Below are positions 52,801 to 62,148 of a stretch of DNA of 64,000 bases, in pieces (positions within the stretch are counted from its first letter, which is position 1; each line of letters starts with the position of its first letter). The stretch comes from Symbiodinium natans. Its lineage: Eukaryota; Sar; Dinophyceae; Suessiales; Symbiodiniaceae. The DNA lies in assembly GCA_905221605.1 (NCBI GenBank), contig CAJNDS010002812.1:205001-269000 (forward strand). Direction: 5' to 3'. The notes beneath the pieces are model-generated. The model made no database searches, had not been told where the DNA came from, and was given only the letters and a program-made list of their open reading frames with translations. Position numbers and translations under genes: made by a program.

Positions 52801-53205
52801 GGCGTGACAGGGGAGGAGGCCGCCCTGGCCGCTGGAGCAGCTGCGGCAGCGGCCGCAGCAAACGCAGGCTTGCCTGCGCAGAGCCAGGCGTCACTCGCAG
52901 GATTAGCAGCTGCAGCAGCCGTAAATGGCACCAATGCGACAGTGCAGCAAGCGGCCGAGCTGGCTGGGGCTGCAGCAGCTGCTGCGGCCGTGGCTGCAAA
53001 CTTGACATCAGATGAGGCGCGCTCCACATGCTTTCTTGCATACGAGAAGCGACTACTAAGTGACTATGCCGCCTGGACCTCCAACGGAGCATCCCACCCA
53101 AAGAAATTGAGCCTTTACATCCTATGCGGGTTGGTGGTCTCTTTAAGTAGGTACATTCGGATTATTAGGGTATTTAATTTAATTAGGGGCTATATTAAGG
53201 TATGA
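49852..53205 (+). CDS. Giant Ala-rich repeat exon (241-residue repeats of 22-residue units)
   Basis: An open frame of 1117 codons on the + strand. The first ATG (49852) is probably not the true start: the frame is open upstream and a good acceptor CAACTGTCAG ends at 49867. From 49921 a 723-bp (241-residue) unit repeats four times plus a partial copy, nearly identical. Each unit splits into eleven 21-23-residue units with the pattern hydrophobic-S/T-x-x-E/Q-x-A-x-L-A-G-x-A-A-x-A-A, ending A-N-x-T/S or A-G; examples LSVEEQASIAGQVAASTASQ and LPAQSQASLAGLAAAAAVSG. Such units should form amphipathic helices. Many units end in N-x-S/T (NAT, NMT, NIS, NCS, NLS, NMS), suggesting a secreted or surface glycoprotein. 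After 53003 the sequence is unique and the tail to TAG at 53203 may be intronic. Function unknown; a structural or ice/surface-binding role would be speculation. Confidence 0.8.
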   Translation: MCQLSGLAGQAAAEAASHTGMPVEEAALAAGAAAAAAAANAGLPAQSQASLAGLAAAAALSGANATVQQAAELAGAAAAAAAVAANMTMANISYAAGLAAAEAASGVGVSEQTALAATAAASAAIQHGDASLQSQTLLSSAVVAAVLASAGVSGPDAALISGAAIQAALLMNVKCSAEIIRQVGGAVMTTVQPTNLSAGDQAVLSGQAAAVAAANCNMSAVLQAELAAEVAAAAAALANLSVEEQASIAGQVAASTASQAGVTGEEAALAAGAAAAAAAANAGLPAQSQASLAGLAAAAAVSGANATVQQAAELAGAAAAAAAVAANMTMANISYAAGLAAAEAASGVGVSEQTALAATAAASAAIQHGDASLQSQTLLSSAVVAAVLASAGVSGPDAALISGAAIQAALLMSVNCSAEVIRQVGGAVMTTVQPTNLSAGDQAVLSGQAAAVAAANCNMSAVLQAELAAEVAAAAAALANLSVEEQASIAGQVAASTASQAGVTGEEAALAAGAAAAAAAANAGLPAQSQASLAGLAAAAAVSGANATVQQAAELAGAAAAAAAVAANMTMANISYAAGLAAAEAASGVGVSEQTALAATAAASAAIQHGDASLQSQTLLSSAVVAAVLASAGVSGPDAALISGAAIQAALLMNVNCSAEVIRQVGGAVMTTVQPTNLSAGDQAVLSGQAAAVAAANCNMSAVLQAELAAEVAAAAAALANLSVEEQASIAGQVAASTASQAGVTVEEAALAAGAAAAAAAANAGLPAQSQASLAGLAAAAAVSGANATVQQAAELAGAAAAAVAVAANMTMANISYAAGLAAAEAASGVGVSEQTALAATAAASAAIQHGDASLQSQTLLSSAVVAAVLASAGVSGPDAALISGAAIQAALLMNVNCSAEVIRQVGGAVMTTVQPTNLSAGDQAVLSGQAAAVAAANCNMSAVLQAELAAEVAAAAAALANLSVEEQASIAGQVAASTASQAGVTGEEAALAAGAAAAAAAANAGLPAQSQASLAGLAAAAAVNGTNATVQQAAELAGAAAAAAAVAANLTSDEARSTCFLAYEKRLLSDYAAWTSNGASHPKKLSLYILCGLVVSLSRYIRIIRVFNLIRGYIKV
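49921..53003 (+). repeat. 723-bp coding tandem repeat, 4.3 copies
   Basis: Unit starts at 49921, 50644, 51367, 52090 and 52813 (GAGGAGGCCGCC each time). Units differ by only a few bases, for example AATGTCAAATGT, AGTGTCAATTGT or AATGTCAATTGT, and GGGGAGG or GTGGAGG. The first copy is the most distinct. Strong homogenisation. Confidence 0.98.
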
Positions 53206-53508
53206 GGGGAACAGATAAAGAGGCCACCGGCCGAAAAAAAATCAACATCCCGTAGGACGGGAAATGCGCCTGAACCTGCTTTAAAGGTCCGAGCTTTTGC
53301 AAGGGACCTTTTCATCACGCGCATGTCGCCTGGGATCCGGACCCCTAAACCCTAAACCCTTAACCCTTATAAACCCTAAACCCTACCTTACTGGGGGTCC
53401 TCATGATAAGGGATGTGGTCCAGAGTCCAGATTAACTCTTCTCATTAAAGCCCTTATAGGATTCTTAGGCAACCTACCAAAAAAAGAGGTTTTGGGTTCT
53501 TAAGGTAG

Positions 53509-53563
53509 AGGCACACCCTTGTCCCCGGAGGTGGCAGACGCCGCTCAGAGCGCTGTTGGCCAG
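53509..53563 (+). CDS. Ala-rich exon candidate, LSPEVADAAQSAVGQ
   Basis: Acceptor AAGGTAG at the edge of a decayed GCTTAAGAACC-family element, donor GTGGGT. The 22-residue-like unit GTPLSPEVADAAQSAVGQ continues the Ala-rich gene downstream of the giant exon. Confidence 0.6.
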
Positions 53564-53833
53564 GTGGGTTCTTCTGCCGGTCTGGGAGATGAGGCGCCCG
53601 AGATCTGTGCAGGGCCTTTGGGGTTTAGGGCTGTTCCGGGTTTAGGGTGAGCCTTTAGGGCTTTTGAAGTTTTTTTTGTGGTTTAAGGTTTATAGGAGGA
53701 TTTCGGGCATGTGGGTCCAGTTAAGTGAGGGTGCAATTTCATCTTTGCCCGTCAGCAAGACTCGCATATCGAGTCTGACGCTTTGTGGGACATGTGGTGA
53801 AGGGTTTCAGGGTTGAGGTTAGCGGACCCTTTT

Positions 53834-53977
53834 GGAGGATCCAGAAAGTAGAGCCCCCAAATAGTGCCCTATAGGGTTTAGGGTTTAGGGTTTAGGGTTT
53901 AGGGTTTAGGGTTTAGGGTTTAGGGCTACTGGGTCATTCTTAGGAATCCTTCGGGGGAATCTACTTTTGGATCCTCC
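53834..53977. mobile_element. GGAGGATCC element with a telomeric array in its core
   Basis: The left arm GGAGGATCCAGAAAGTAGA mirrors the right arm TCTACTTTTGGATCCTCC. Between them sit about 7 TTTAGGG units (53876-53925). The partial copy at 35886-35953 has the same flanks of the core but no array. Confidence 0.8.
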
Positions 53978-54524
53978 CAGGGTCTCTTTTGGTTTGGCGA
54001 TGCCGACTGGGGCCACCCGTTGCTGCTCTCGCATGCAGTGTCGTCATGAGCTAAAGTGAGATTGTCTAGGTTGGTTTTTGGGTTGTTTTTTATTTTCCTT
54101 ATTTGGGTTTATAAGGGACCCTGTATATAAATATTTTCCAGAGGGTTTAAAGGCCTACCCAGTTGTGGCATTTAGGATTCTAGGCTCGAGGGGTATCGCA
54201 GGATTTTGCAGTACATGTGTGTGACTGCCATGCTCATACCACCCAAACTGGTAGACCAAGCATAAGATGTCTCTTGCGTTATGTTTGGTCTTGCTACTGT
54301 TTCCTGGAAGCGGAGGAGTTGCCGAAGAACGTATTCTTGATCTTGAGAAAGGGTCATTCATCCGGACCGGAGTTGTTCGTAGTCATAGTTGGGTACCATC
54401 TTACATTTGTAAGGGTACTTAAACCCAGTAAGGAATAAACAAGTAGATTTTTAACATTATCCCACCACCAGTTTTGAGGCCTGTTGGATTCAGCACTAAT
54501 AACGGTTTTGAGGAAAATCTTCAG

Positions 54525-54585
54525 ATGGACCCACGGCTGGCAGGAGCTTGCTCAGCTGACCTCGGACGCCCTGATACGCACCTGG
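54525..54585 (+). CDS. Exon candidate, WTHGWQELAQLTSDALIRTW
   Basis: Acceptor AAATCTTCAG, donor GTGAGA. 61 nt, open frame with aromatic and helical residues. Gene membership unknown; it may follow the Ala-rich gene. Confidence 0.6.
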
Positions 54586-56072
54586 GTGAGACCTACTAAC
54601 TTTAATGAAGCTTAGGGGCTGGGTAGTTAACCTTTATCCTGTTTGGTTTGTATATATACAGATATATTGCTACTACAAAAAAGGTTCACTTTTTTGGGGG
54701 CTCAGGTATTCAGCCCCTATGTAAGAGTTTATTGAACAGTTCAGGGTGCTTCTTTTGAATCAGGGGCCCCTACACCTCAAGAAACAAACCCCACCCAAGG
54801 AGTCTGAGCGTGTGAACCAGTGTGGCCGATTCGACAAAGCAACCGATCTGTTTTTTTGGTTTTATGCTGGTTGCGGGGAGGGGTGGCACGTAGCTTTGTT
54901 TGTTGAACTCCCTTAACCCTATAAACCCCAAACCCTAAACCGTGTTGGGATCTTCAAGGTTACTTTGCATAGGGCTCAGAGTAAGACCAGGCGATAAACC
55001 AACAAAAGCTCAGTAGTTTATGCTTCGAAACCGGTGAATGTTGAAGCCATCTCCGGTGAAGCTCCGAAGCTCAGGTATTTAGGGTTTGGGGTTTAGGTTG
55101 GGATGTTCCCCCGTATACTAACAGTCCTTAATAAGGCTTATAATAGGGGGTACTATAATCCCTATCAAGGACTGTTAGTATAAGGGGGAACATCCCGAGG
55201 TTTAGGGTTTTCGAGGCTGATGACCTGCAACCCTGTTTAGGGTTCAGGGCTCCGGGGTTTACCCCCAACACCGAAGACCTTGCGGGCGGGCTTGAGGCTA
55301 TTCAGGGCTGGTCTATTCAACCTCAGGGGCTTGTGCCTAGGGTTTAAGGTTTTGTGCCTGGTGTTTAGGTTGCGGGAATGTTTTGCAGGTACGCGCTGCC
55401 AGCTGCCACAGACCATCGAGGACAACTCGAAGCCATAAGTGGGCCATAAGCCAACCTTTCTACCCGATGAAGGGAATGAAGAGACATACTACGCCTAGTC
55501 ATCCCCTTGAAGGTCGGTATGTAGCCGCCACGCACTGAACCCACGTTCCCCCCCCCCCCCCCCCCCCCCCCTTCACCCTATCACCCCGACAAAGTCTTCA
55601 ACCCTTGCTACGGTTGCCCTTTGCTGGGCTTCGGCTTTTGTAATGAAAAGTAGCACCAAAAATGTCCCTTTCCCAATACATCATGATGGAGGAGTGTAGT
55701 TTGCACTATGCAGGGGTTCTTATGATTGTTTTAACTTCCACAGCTTATAGGGTCTGTTCCAATGCCCCAAAATTGCGGGGCATTGGGCTCTCTGGGTACC
55801 CAAGACCAAACCCGCAACCTGAACCCTACAGCCGCACCCCTAAACCCTCGGCTACAACCCCTTCAAGCAGTACAAGCCTACAAGCCCCATAAATCCGATC
55901 AACTCTATATACCCTATAAGCCCTATAAGCCCTCCGATTAAAGACCCTATAAGCCCTATAAACCCTATAAACCTTATCAGCCCTAGAAGCCCTAGAAGCC
56001 CTAGAAGCCGCCCCATGTAAACCCTCACCCCGAAACCCTAAACCCTGCCACCCTGCAATCCTCAACAAAAAG
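54586..56072. other. No firm gene
   Basis: Contains one MITE (55098-55198), a 22-bp C-run (55550-55571) and degenerate 9-bp CCCTATAAG/CCCTAGAAG repeats (55905-56010). A small open piece follows an acceptor at 55391 (two frames open) and is not called. Confidence 0.5.
55098..55198. mobile_element. GGGATGTTCC-family MITE inserted in a telomeric unit
   Basis: TTGGGATGTTCCCCCGTATA ... GGGGGAACATCCCGA, 101 bp. Perfect 8-bp duplication GGTTTAGG (55090-55097 and 55199-55206), itself a piece of a TTTAGGG repeat. Confidence 0.92.
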
Positions 56073-56132
56073 GAGCTGCTTTGCCTTGAGACATGCGCGG
56101 CACGGGCCGGTACCATGGCCACCCGGCCTTGA
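56073..56132 (+). CDS. Exon candidate, ELLCLETCAARAGTMATRP
   Basis: Acceptor CAAAAAG; 19 codons then TGA at 56130. It lies between degenerate C-strand repeats and a TTTAGGG array (56145-56215). Confidence 0.45.
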   Translation, partial: ELLCLETCAARAGTMATRP

Positions 56133-57477
56133 GAGCCAACTAAAGGGTTAGGGTTTAGGGTTTAGGGTTTAGGGTCTAGGGTTTAGGGTTTAGGGTTTAG
56201 GGTTTGGGGTTTAGGGATTAGTGCTTTGTGTGTTTCTAGGGCTTAGGGTCTAGGACGTGGGACTGCTCTCTGGCTTGCCACAACCCTGCCAATTTCCCTC
56301 CTCTTCCCCTCTCCCCGGCGCTCCCTCCCCCCTCCTCCCCCCTGCATTCTCCAGCAAGCAACTCCCGATGTCCATAGTATGCCAAGGACGTCTCGCGCTC
56401 GGATTCACTGCACTCTACGCTGTTGGATCATTCAGATGTTGGATTCGTCTGATGCCACCCTAAACCCTGAAGGTCCCCTTTCGCATTCTCGGCAGGACAT
56501 GGTATTCCCTTGTGGTCCCTTTATACTTATACGATAATACCCGCCAAACCCTATCCCAATTATGAAGGCCCCTACAAGAACCCTAAACCCTAAGCCCTAA
56601 GCCCTGGACCCTAAGCTCTACACCCTAAACCCTTCCTACAAAGTTCAGGTCCTGGACAGTTCCGACACGCTTCGTTGCTCCGATCTTACCGTGCTCGCCA
56701 GCAGCTCAGTCTGGTTCCGGTGGTCCGAGCTATTCAAATGAACCCCCCTTTTTTGGGGGGTGTAGGGTTTAGGGGTTAGGGTTTAGGGTTTAGGGCTACT
56801 AGGACCCGGAGCAGGCCCTTATTTCTTTTTTGACTTTTAGGGTTTAGGTTCCCTTATAATCCCCTTAAGGCACCCTTTTTGTTCCTAGGTTACGCCTGGG
56901 TCTAGTGAACGTGAAGTGATGGCTTGTAGGTTGTACCCAAAACCCTCGTAGCTGGTATTCACTGCTTTTTAGGGCGTCCGACTTGTTTCGGAGGCTCATC
57001 CCCCCGCAAAAAAATCTGCAACAGCAGGCCTACCCGGAACCCCTCAGAGTATTCGTAATGATGGCCTGCAGCTCAAAAAACGTTCAGGGTTTAGGGTTTA
57101 GGGTTTAGGATTTAGGGTTTAGGGTAAACAGTTCTATCTAGAGCAATGCTTCTACCCATCAAAGGTCTCTAGGTATAGGCTGTCGTTTATGAGTCAGCCT
57201 GCTGGGGCTCGATGTATGAGGCCGTTGGGTTCTATGTGTTTTTCAGCCCTACAAAAGTGTGCCAGTCTCATCTCGCAATCCTTCCCCCTAAACCCTAAAC
57301 CCTAAACCCTAAACCCTAAACCCTAAACCCTAAACCCTAAACCCTAAACCCTAAACCCTAAACCCTAAACCCTAAACCCTAAACCCTAAACCCTAAACCC
57401 TAAACCCTAACCCTAGACCCTGAACCTTCAGTCTTGCAGTAGTAGCTTGAGAATTTCTCACTCCAAGCCCGCTCCAG
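56133..57477. other. No firm gene
   Basis: A polypyrimidine tract with CTCCAG ends at 56352 and is followed by an open piece (LPMSIVCQGRLALGFTALYA) that may be an exon. Otherwise TTTAGGG (56145-56215, 57088-57126) and a long CCCTAAA array (57286-57408). Confidence 0.45.
57286..57408 (-). repeat. CCCTAAA array, about 17 units
   Basis: Pure C-strand array. Confidence 0.97.
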
Positions 57478-57526
57478 GCCATTGCGAACGTGACTTTCAA
57501 CATTGATTTCGAGCGACTCGGTGGAG
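57478..57526 (+). CDS. Exon candidate, AIANVTFNIDFERLGG
   Basis: Acceptor CCCGCTCCAG, donor GTTTGG. Beta-strand-like frame. C-strand array upstream. Confidence 0.6.
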
Positions 57527-57644
57527 GTTTGGGCAGGCGGCTGTTCCCTAAACCCGATTCAGACACCCTGAACCTGCATGGTTTTGGAGGATCAGAATCC
57601 TAGAAGCCTATGGAAGAGTAGGTGTTGAGCTCTCAAGGTAGAAG

Positions 57645-57770
57645 CTGAACCCTAAACTTTAAACCCTAAACTTTAAACCCTAAACTTTAAACCCTAAGCT
57701 TTAAACCCTAAACTTTAAACCCTAAACTTTAAACCCTAAACCCTAAACCCCAAACCCCAAACCCTAACCC
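57645..57770 (-). repeat. 14-bp higher-order repeat CCCTAAACTTTAAA
   Basis: About six copies of a 14-bp unit made of one CCCTAAA and one variant CTTTAAA, then CCCTAAA and CCCCAAA. A two-unit higher-order array. Confidence 0.95.
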
Positions 57771-57807
57771 CCAAAACCCATTGCCATGTCCTTCCTTGGC
57801 ACACTAG

Positions 57808-57887
57808 GCTCCGCCACGCGGACTTTGCGCGAAGCCTGCTTGGAGGTCTCGCGGGCGCGCTCAACGCTGCTCCGGGGAGCCTGGGCT
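57808..57887 (+). CDS. Exon candidate, RHADFARSLLGGLAGALNAA
   Basis: Acceptor GCACACTAG, donor GTTTAGGG (telomeric). Encodes LRHADFARSLLGGLAGALNA then APGSLG. CCCTAAA upstream, TTTAGGG downstream. Confidence 0.65.
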
Positions 57888-58459
57888 GTTTAGGGTTTAG
57901 GGTTTAAGTTTAGGGTTTAGGGTTTAGGGTTTAGGTTTTAGGGTTTAGGGTTTCTCGTCGGTTACCCAGAAATCTGATAAGAGCGGCTTTCCGGGAATCA
58001 CTTGTGAAATAGTAAACCCTAAACCCGAAACCCTAAGTACGATACGGGGTTCGCTTCAAGGTGGGATTTATCCACACTGGGGGGGGGGGGGGGGGGAGGA
58101 AAGGGGTGGAGGCGGGGCCGGGGGCGGGGGGTCGCACCCGAACGCCCGTAAGGTTTATGGTTTTGGGTGTAGAGTGTTTAGACAGTTTCGGGTTCAGGGA
58201 TGTCTCGGGGTTGATTGTGTAAGGGTTTTCAGGGAAGTTGGCCCACGTGAGCCAGAAACGTGCTGCAAGCACCTTCCCCTAACACACTAAACCTTAAGCC
58301 CTTCAGCTCAGAAACCTAAGCCCTGAAGTCTAAACTCGGAACCCTGTATCCAAACCCTGCAGTTATATAGGGCCCATAACCCAAAGTCAAGGGATTGCTG
58401 CTAATGTGGCCCTTCTACTACCTAACCCAAGGCTGCAACCTTAAAGGCCCAAGGTACAA

Positions 58460-58590
58460 CCCCTAAACCCTAAGCCCTAAACCCTAAACCCTAAACCCTA
58501 AACCCTCAACCCTGAACCCTAAACCCTAAACCCTAAACCCTAAACCCTAAACCCTAAACCCTAAGCCCTAAGCCCTAAACCCTAAACCCT
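58460..58590 (-). repeat. CCCTAAA array
   Basis: About 18 units with CCCTCAA, CCCTGAA and CCCTAAG variants, ending at the 58593 exon. Confidence 0.96.
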
Positions 58591-58592
58591 AG

Positions 58593-58690
58593 GCAGCTGG
58601 CCTTGGCGTCCATGCGCCCAGGGTCGCTGGTCGCCGCGGTAGCAGCGCTGGCTGCCCCAGGCCGCTGCTGGGGAAATCCTCACAAGTCTG
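58593..58690 (+). CDS. Exon candidate, QLALASMRPGSLVAAVAALA
   Basis: Acceptor ACCCTAG (last telomeric unit), donor GTGCAG. Encodes QLALASMRPGSLVAAVAALA then APGRCWGNPHKS. TTTAGGG array at 58700. Confidence 0.6.
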
Positions 58691-59333
58691 GTGCAGGGGC
58701 TTAAGGTTTAGGGTTTAGGGTTTAGGGTTTAGGGTTCAGGGTTTAGGGTTTATGGCTGCAGAACGGCTACAAGGAGTTGCCAACAATGCCGACTCCTTAA
58801 AAAGGATAGAGATCTCCTAGACTAGGTTGAAAGGTCTGGAGCCTGGAGTGTAGGGTTTAGGGTTGTTAAGGTTATCTTAGGGTTGATACCGTTAGCCTGT
58901 AAGTAATGTCAGTTCTGCTGGAGTGCGAAGGGGGAGAGCGGCCTCACTCCTCATGCAGGCTTGCCAGCACACGAAAAGCCGGGAAAAGGAAAGGGACCAA
59001 GATTGTTTCTGGTTACTAACAACTGCCTTTTTGGTCCCCTTCAGCGGCGTAAGCAGAGAAACCCTACTCTTCGCCAGGTGACTCCTCCTTGCTTCAGGGG
59101 GCCTCATTAGGTTTAGGGTCAAGGGCCGTTTGGGGTTCTCGGGTTGTTTGTTGCACTTCCCCAAGTATTGCATCGCAACCCTGCCGCCCCAACCCCCAAC
59201 CCCCAACCCCCAACCCCCAACCCCCAATCAAATTCTCCAAATCACGCGGCGTCCAGATGAAAGCGCCAAACAAAACTCAACCCGACCCTATAAGCCCTAA
59301 ACCCTAAACCCTACTGAACCCCCAAGACATCAG
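58691..59333. other. No firm gene
   Basis: TTTAGGG (58700-58752), an open piece at 58906-58955 (MSVLLECEGGERPHSS) that could be an exon, and a five-fold CCCCCAA repeat (59185-59225). Confidence 0.45.
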
Positions 59334-59411
59334 GCGACTCCAGTGCGACACATCTTGTCGGACAACTCCAGGAGAAGATTTCGGGCTTAGGGAGTTTAAA
59401 CCGTCTCCAGG
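59334..59411 (+). CDS. Exon candidate, ATHLVGQLQEKISGLGSLNR
   Basis: Acceptor AGACATCAG, GC donor (CCAGG|GCTTTAGGG). Encodes DSSATHLVGQLQEKISGLGS then LNRLQ; helical. Confidence 0.55.
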
Positions 59412-59696
59412 GCTTTAGGGTTTAGGGTTTAGGGTGGCTGGTTCTTAGTAGGGAATGAGGGAACTGTTGCCCTATTTATATGCCCTTCACCCCAAACCTT
59501 GCTCGGGGCCCAAGAAACCTTACAGACAGAGGGATCCTACTCTTGGGGTACAAGGGCCCCCACAAGGGGTATTCTGAAGAATCCCGTTTGTAGGGATCCT
59601 TCTGTTCATGTGTTTTTTTGGGCCCCTACTTGCATATACCCAAAAATGCCGAATGAAGCTGAACTCTGGGACTGCAGCAGAGTCCTATACCTGAAG

Positions 59697-59761
59697 CCTG
59701 AATGCGGTCCTCACAATATGGATGGGGTGGTTGTCGGCAGTGTTTCCGGTTCAGGTCTAAG
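59697..59761 (+). CDS. Exon candidate, PECGPHNMDGVVVGSVSGSG
   Basis: Acceptor ACCTGAAG, canonical donor GTAGGT. Gly/Val-rich frame. Confidence 0.55.
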
Positions 59762-60353
59762 GTAGGTTTTAAGTTTGTCCCCCAAAGAGCCATGGTGTTG
59801 GGAAGCTTCTTTCAGATCTCAACATCCGCGAAAGACGGGTCAAGATCAATCTTGGAGCCATTTCTAGGCCTTTCCACAATTCCTTCACACTCCATCCCTT
59901 CCTACTACTACAAAACCCCCCCCCCCCCCCCCCAAACAAATGTAAATTCGTTTGCTCCCAGTACTACATGGAATCACCGCAATGGGAATGTACGGCGTTT
60001 CCAGATCCGCTGAGCCCTCTAAACTCGAAGCCCCACTGGGAAGGAGACCTTAAACTTGAAGCCTAAATCTCAGACTCCGGAGACTCTAAACTCCCTCGAT
60101 CGGAGAAGCCCTTCATCCGCTAAAGCCCCAGACCCACACGAAAACCCCTGTCACAGGAGTTCGTGCGGAACGCAAGTCCACTGCAACTTTTTAAAAGACC
60201 GAAACCCCAAAACATCTAACCCAAGAACCACCCTGAATGCCTTAAACCCTATTGCCATAACCCCAAGCCCTAAACCCTCAACCCTAAACCCTAAACCCTC
60301 AACCCTAAACCCTAAACCCTAAACTATACATCTCATCGTCATCTCCCTGGAAG

Positions 60354-60413
60354 GAGCTGTCACTGCTCGGCTCCTTCGGAGGTGTCGAGGCCTACTGGCA
60401 TCTCATGCCGAGG
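60354..60413 (+). CDS. Exon candidate, ELSLLGSFGGVEAYWHLMPR
   Basis: Acceptor CCTGGAAG, donor GTTAGGGG. Exactly 20 codons, phase 0. CCCTAAA array upstream (60240-60325), TTTAGGG downstream (60440-60510). Confidence 0.65.
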
Positions 60414-60884
60414 GTTAGGGGTTTTGAAGGTTTAGGGTTAAGTAAGGCCAAGGGTTTAGGGTTTAGGGTTTGGGGTTTAGGGTTTAGGGTTTAGGGTTAA
60501 CGGTTTGGGTTTGGGGCTTGAAGGGTTTGGGGTTTAGTGGGTCATGGTAGGTTGAATCCGGCGCCCTGATGGCAAAAACTGGTCCGGGCGCCCCAAGAAA
60601 TAGATAGGCATTGAAGCCTATTTCCCCAGAAGGTCCATTTGGAATACTATTATGGATTTAGGTACCCCAAAACCCTATTCAGTATGGTCTTTTTGGTACC
60701 TAGTTCCAGAATAGCAATACAAATGCACCCTCTGGGTTCCTTAGGGGTAAATCAGCAGCAGTTTGTCCACGCGCGCGCCTGAGTTCAGCTGGCCTCCGTC
60801 CTTCTAGCTTCGGGAGCCTTAGGGAGTAGTTGGGAGCATTAGGGAACCTTGGGATACATAACCTCAATAACCCTATGATAGTAA

Positions 60885-61042
60885 GTGCCATGGACTAAAC
60901 CCTAAACCCTAAACCCTAAACCCTAAACCCTAAACCCTAAACCCTAAACCCTGGTTCATAAGTACTAGGGTTTCAGTCCATGGCTTTGCAGGATTTGGTG
61001 TTTAGCCTTGCTGGTCGGGAATGAAGATAGGTATGGGGAAGA
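60885..61042. repeat. CCCTAAA array inside an inverted repeat
   Basis: Eight CCCTAAA units (60895-60952) lie between GCCATGGACTAAACCCTA and TAGGGTTTCAGTCCATGGC, mirror arms that match over 18 positions with one extra base. The arms themselves contain a telomeric unit. Confidence 0.75.
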
Positions 61043-61262
61043 TGTAGTCTTCGTAGCTGAGTGAGCACACTTTAGACTTTTCGGGATACTATAATCCCCT
61101 ATAGAATTGAAAGTGTACACTGTTTTGGGCCTTATAAACTCAGCAGCTAAGTAGTTTTGTTCATGAGGGATCCACTCTTCAGCTCCAGCGGTAAGCTTGG
61201 GACTTGTAGAGCATAGGCGCTTAATCGGTTTTAACCATGTGCTTGTCTGAAGTTCTCTGTAG

Positions 61263-61356
61263 GAGCGGGCTTATCTATTGGAATAGCTGCGGCCAAGAGA
61301 AGTTTTGGGCCCGGGGCCTTGTGATTCAGCTGCCGCGTGCTACCAACTGCGCCTAG
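61263..61356 (+). CDS. Exon candidate with stop, SGLIYWNSCGQEKFWARGLV
   Basis: Acceptor TTCTCTGTAG; SGLIYWNSCGQEKFWARGLV then IQLPRATNCA and TAG. Protein-like frame; a spliced form is possible. Confidence 0.5.
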
Positions 61357-61468
61357 TGCACGTGGGCTTACGACTTCCCTACGAGCTTGTTTTCCCTAAA
61401 TGAGGGCACCGCGGTAGCTTTAGGATACAGACACTGAACCGTATCCCATTAGGCAGTGACCCGTACAG

Positions 61469-61542
61469 GAATTCCTCTCCGCCATCGCCACGACAGCAGC
61501 TCTGAATTCAACCTATGCAACGTGCCACTGCTGCAACTGGAG
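61469..61542 (+). CDS. Exon candidate, EFLSAIATTAALNSTYATCH
   Basis: Acceptor CCGTACAG, donor GTCACA. Two frames are open (EFLSAIATTAALNSTYATCH, or SSSEFNLCNVPLLQLEVTRG to a TAA at 61560). The frame is not settled. Confidence 0.45.
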
Positions 61543-61739
61543 GTCACACGTGGCCGCGTGTAAGCGTTTAGGCTTTAGGGCTTTACCTTAAGCTACTATT
61601 TCCTTAAGAGCCCCCAAAATTGAAATAATAATCCCTCTACTGCCCTTTGTAAGGAAGAGCGTTTTGTGGTTTTTTGGGTAACTCCTACAGGGGGCTCAAG
61701 GCTTCAGGAGGCCCCCCCACCGCCTTGCAGGTCCGGGGT

Positions 61740-61970
61740 CCCTAAAAGCCCTAAAAACCCTAGACCCTAAAACCTAAACCCTAGACCCTAAAACCTAAAC
61801 CCTAGACCCTAAACCCTAAAACCCTGAACCCTGAACCCTGAAACCCTAAACCCTAAATCCTAAACCCTAAACCCTAACACCCTAAAACCCTAGACCCTAG
61901 ACCTTAATCCCTAAAGCCCTAAGTCCTAAACCCTAAAACCTAATCCCTCGACCCTAGTGCCCAAACCCTG
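61740..61970 (-). repeat. Degenerate CCCTAAA block
   Basis: Mixed CCCTAAA, CCCTAAAA, CCCTAGA and CCTAAAA units with a 22-bp higher-order repeat near its start. Confidence 0.9.
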
Positions 61971-62041
61971 GCTTATCCAGCAAGTCGACCAACAACGTTC
62001 TAACCCCCTGAAGCCTCAAGACATGCGAAGCGCGCGGACAG

Positions 62042-62148
62042 CCCTAAACCCTAAACCCTAAACCCTAAACCCTAAACCCTAAACCCTAAACCCTAAACCC
62101 TAAACCCTAAACCCTAAACCCTAAACCCTAAACCCTAAACCCTAAACC
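62042..62148 (-). repeat. CCCTAAA array, about 15 units
   Basis: Pure C-strand array. Confidence 0.97.

Noticed and set aside
49902-53101. Many 60-100-codon ORFs on both strands in the Ala-rich region
   Set aside because: All recur every 723 bp as shadows of the GC-rich repeat; only the long + frame is continuous through all units.
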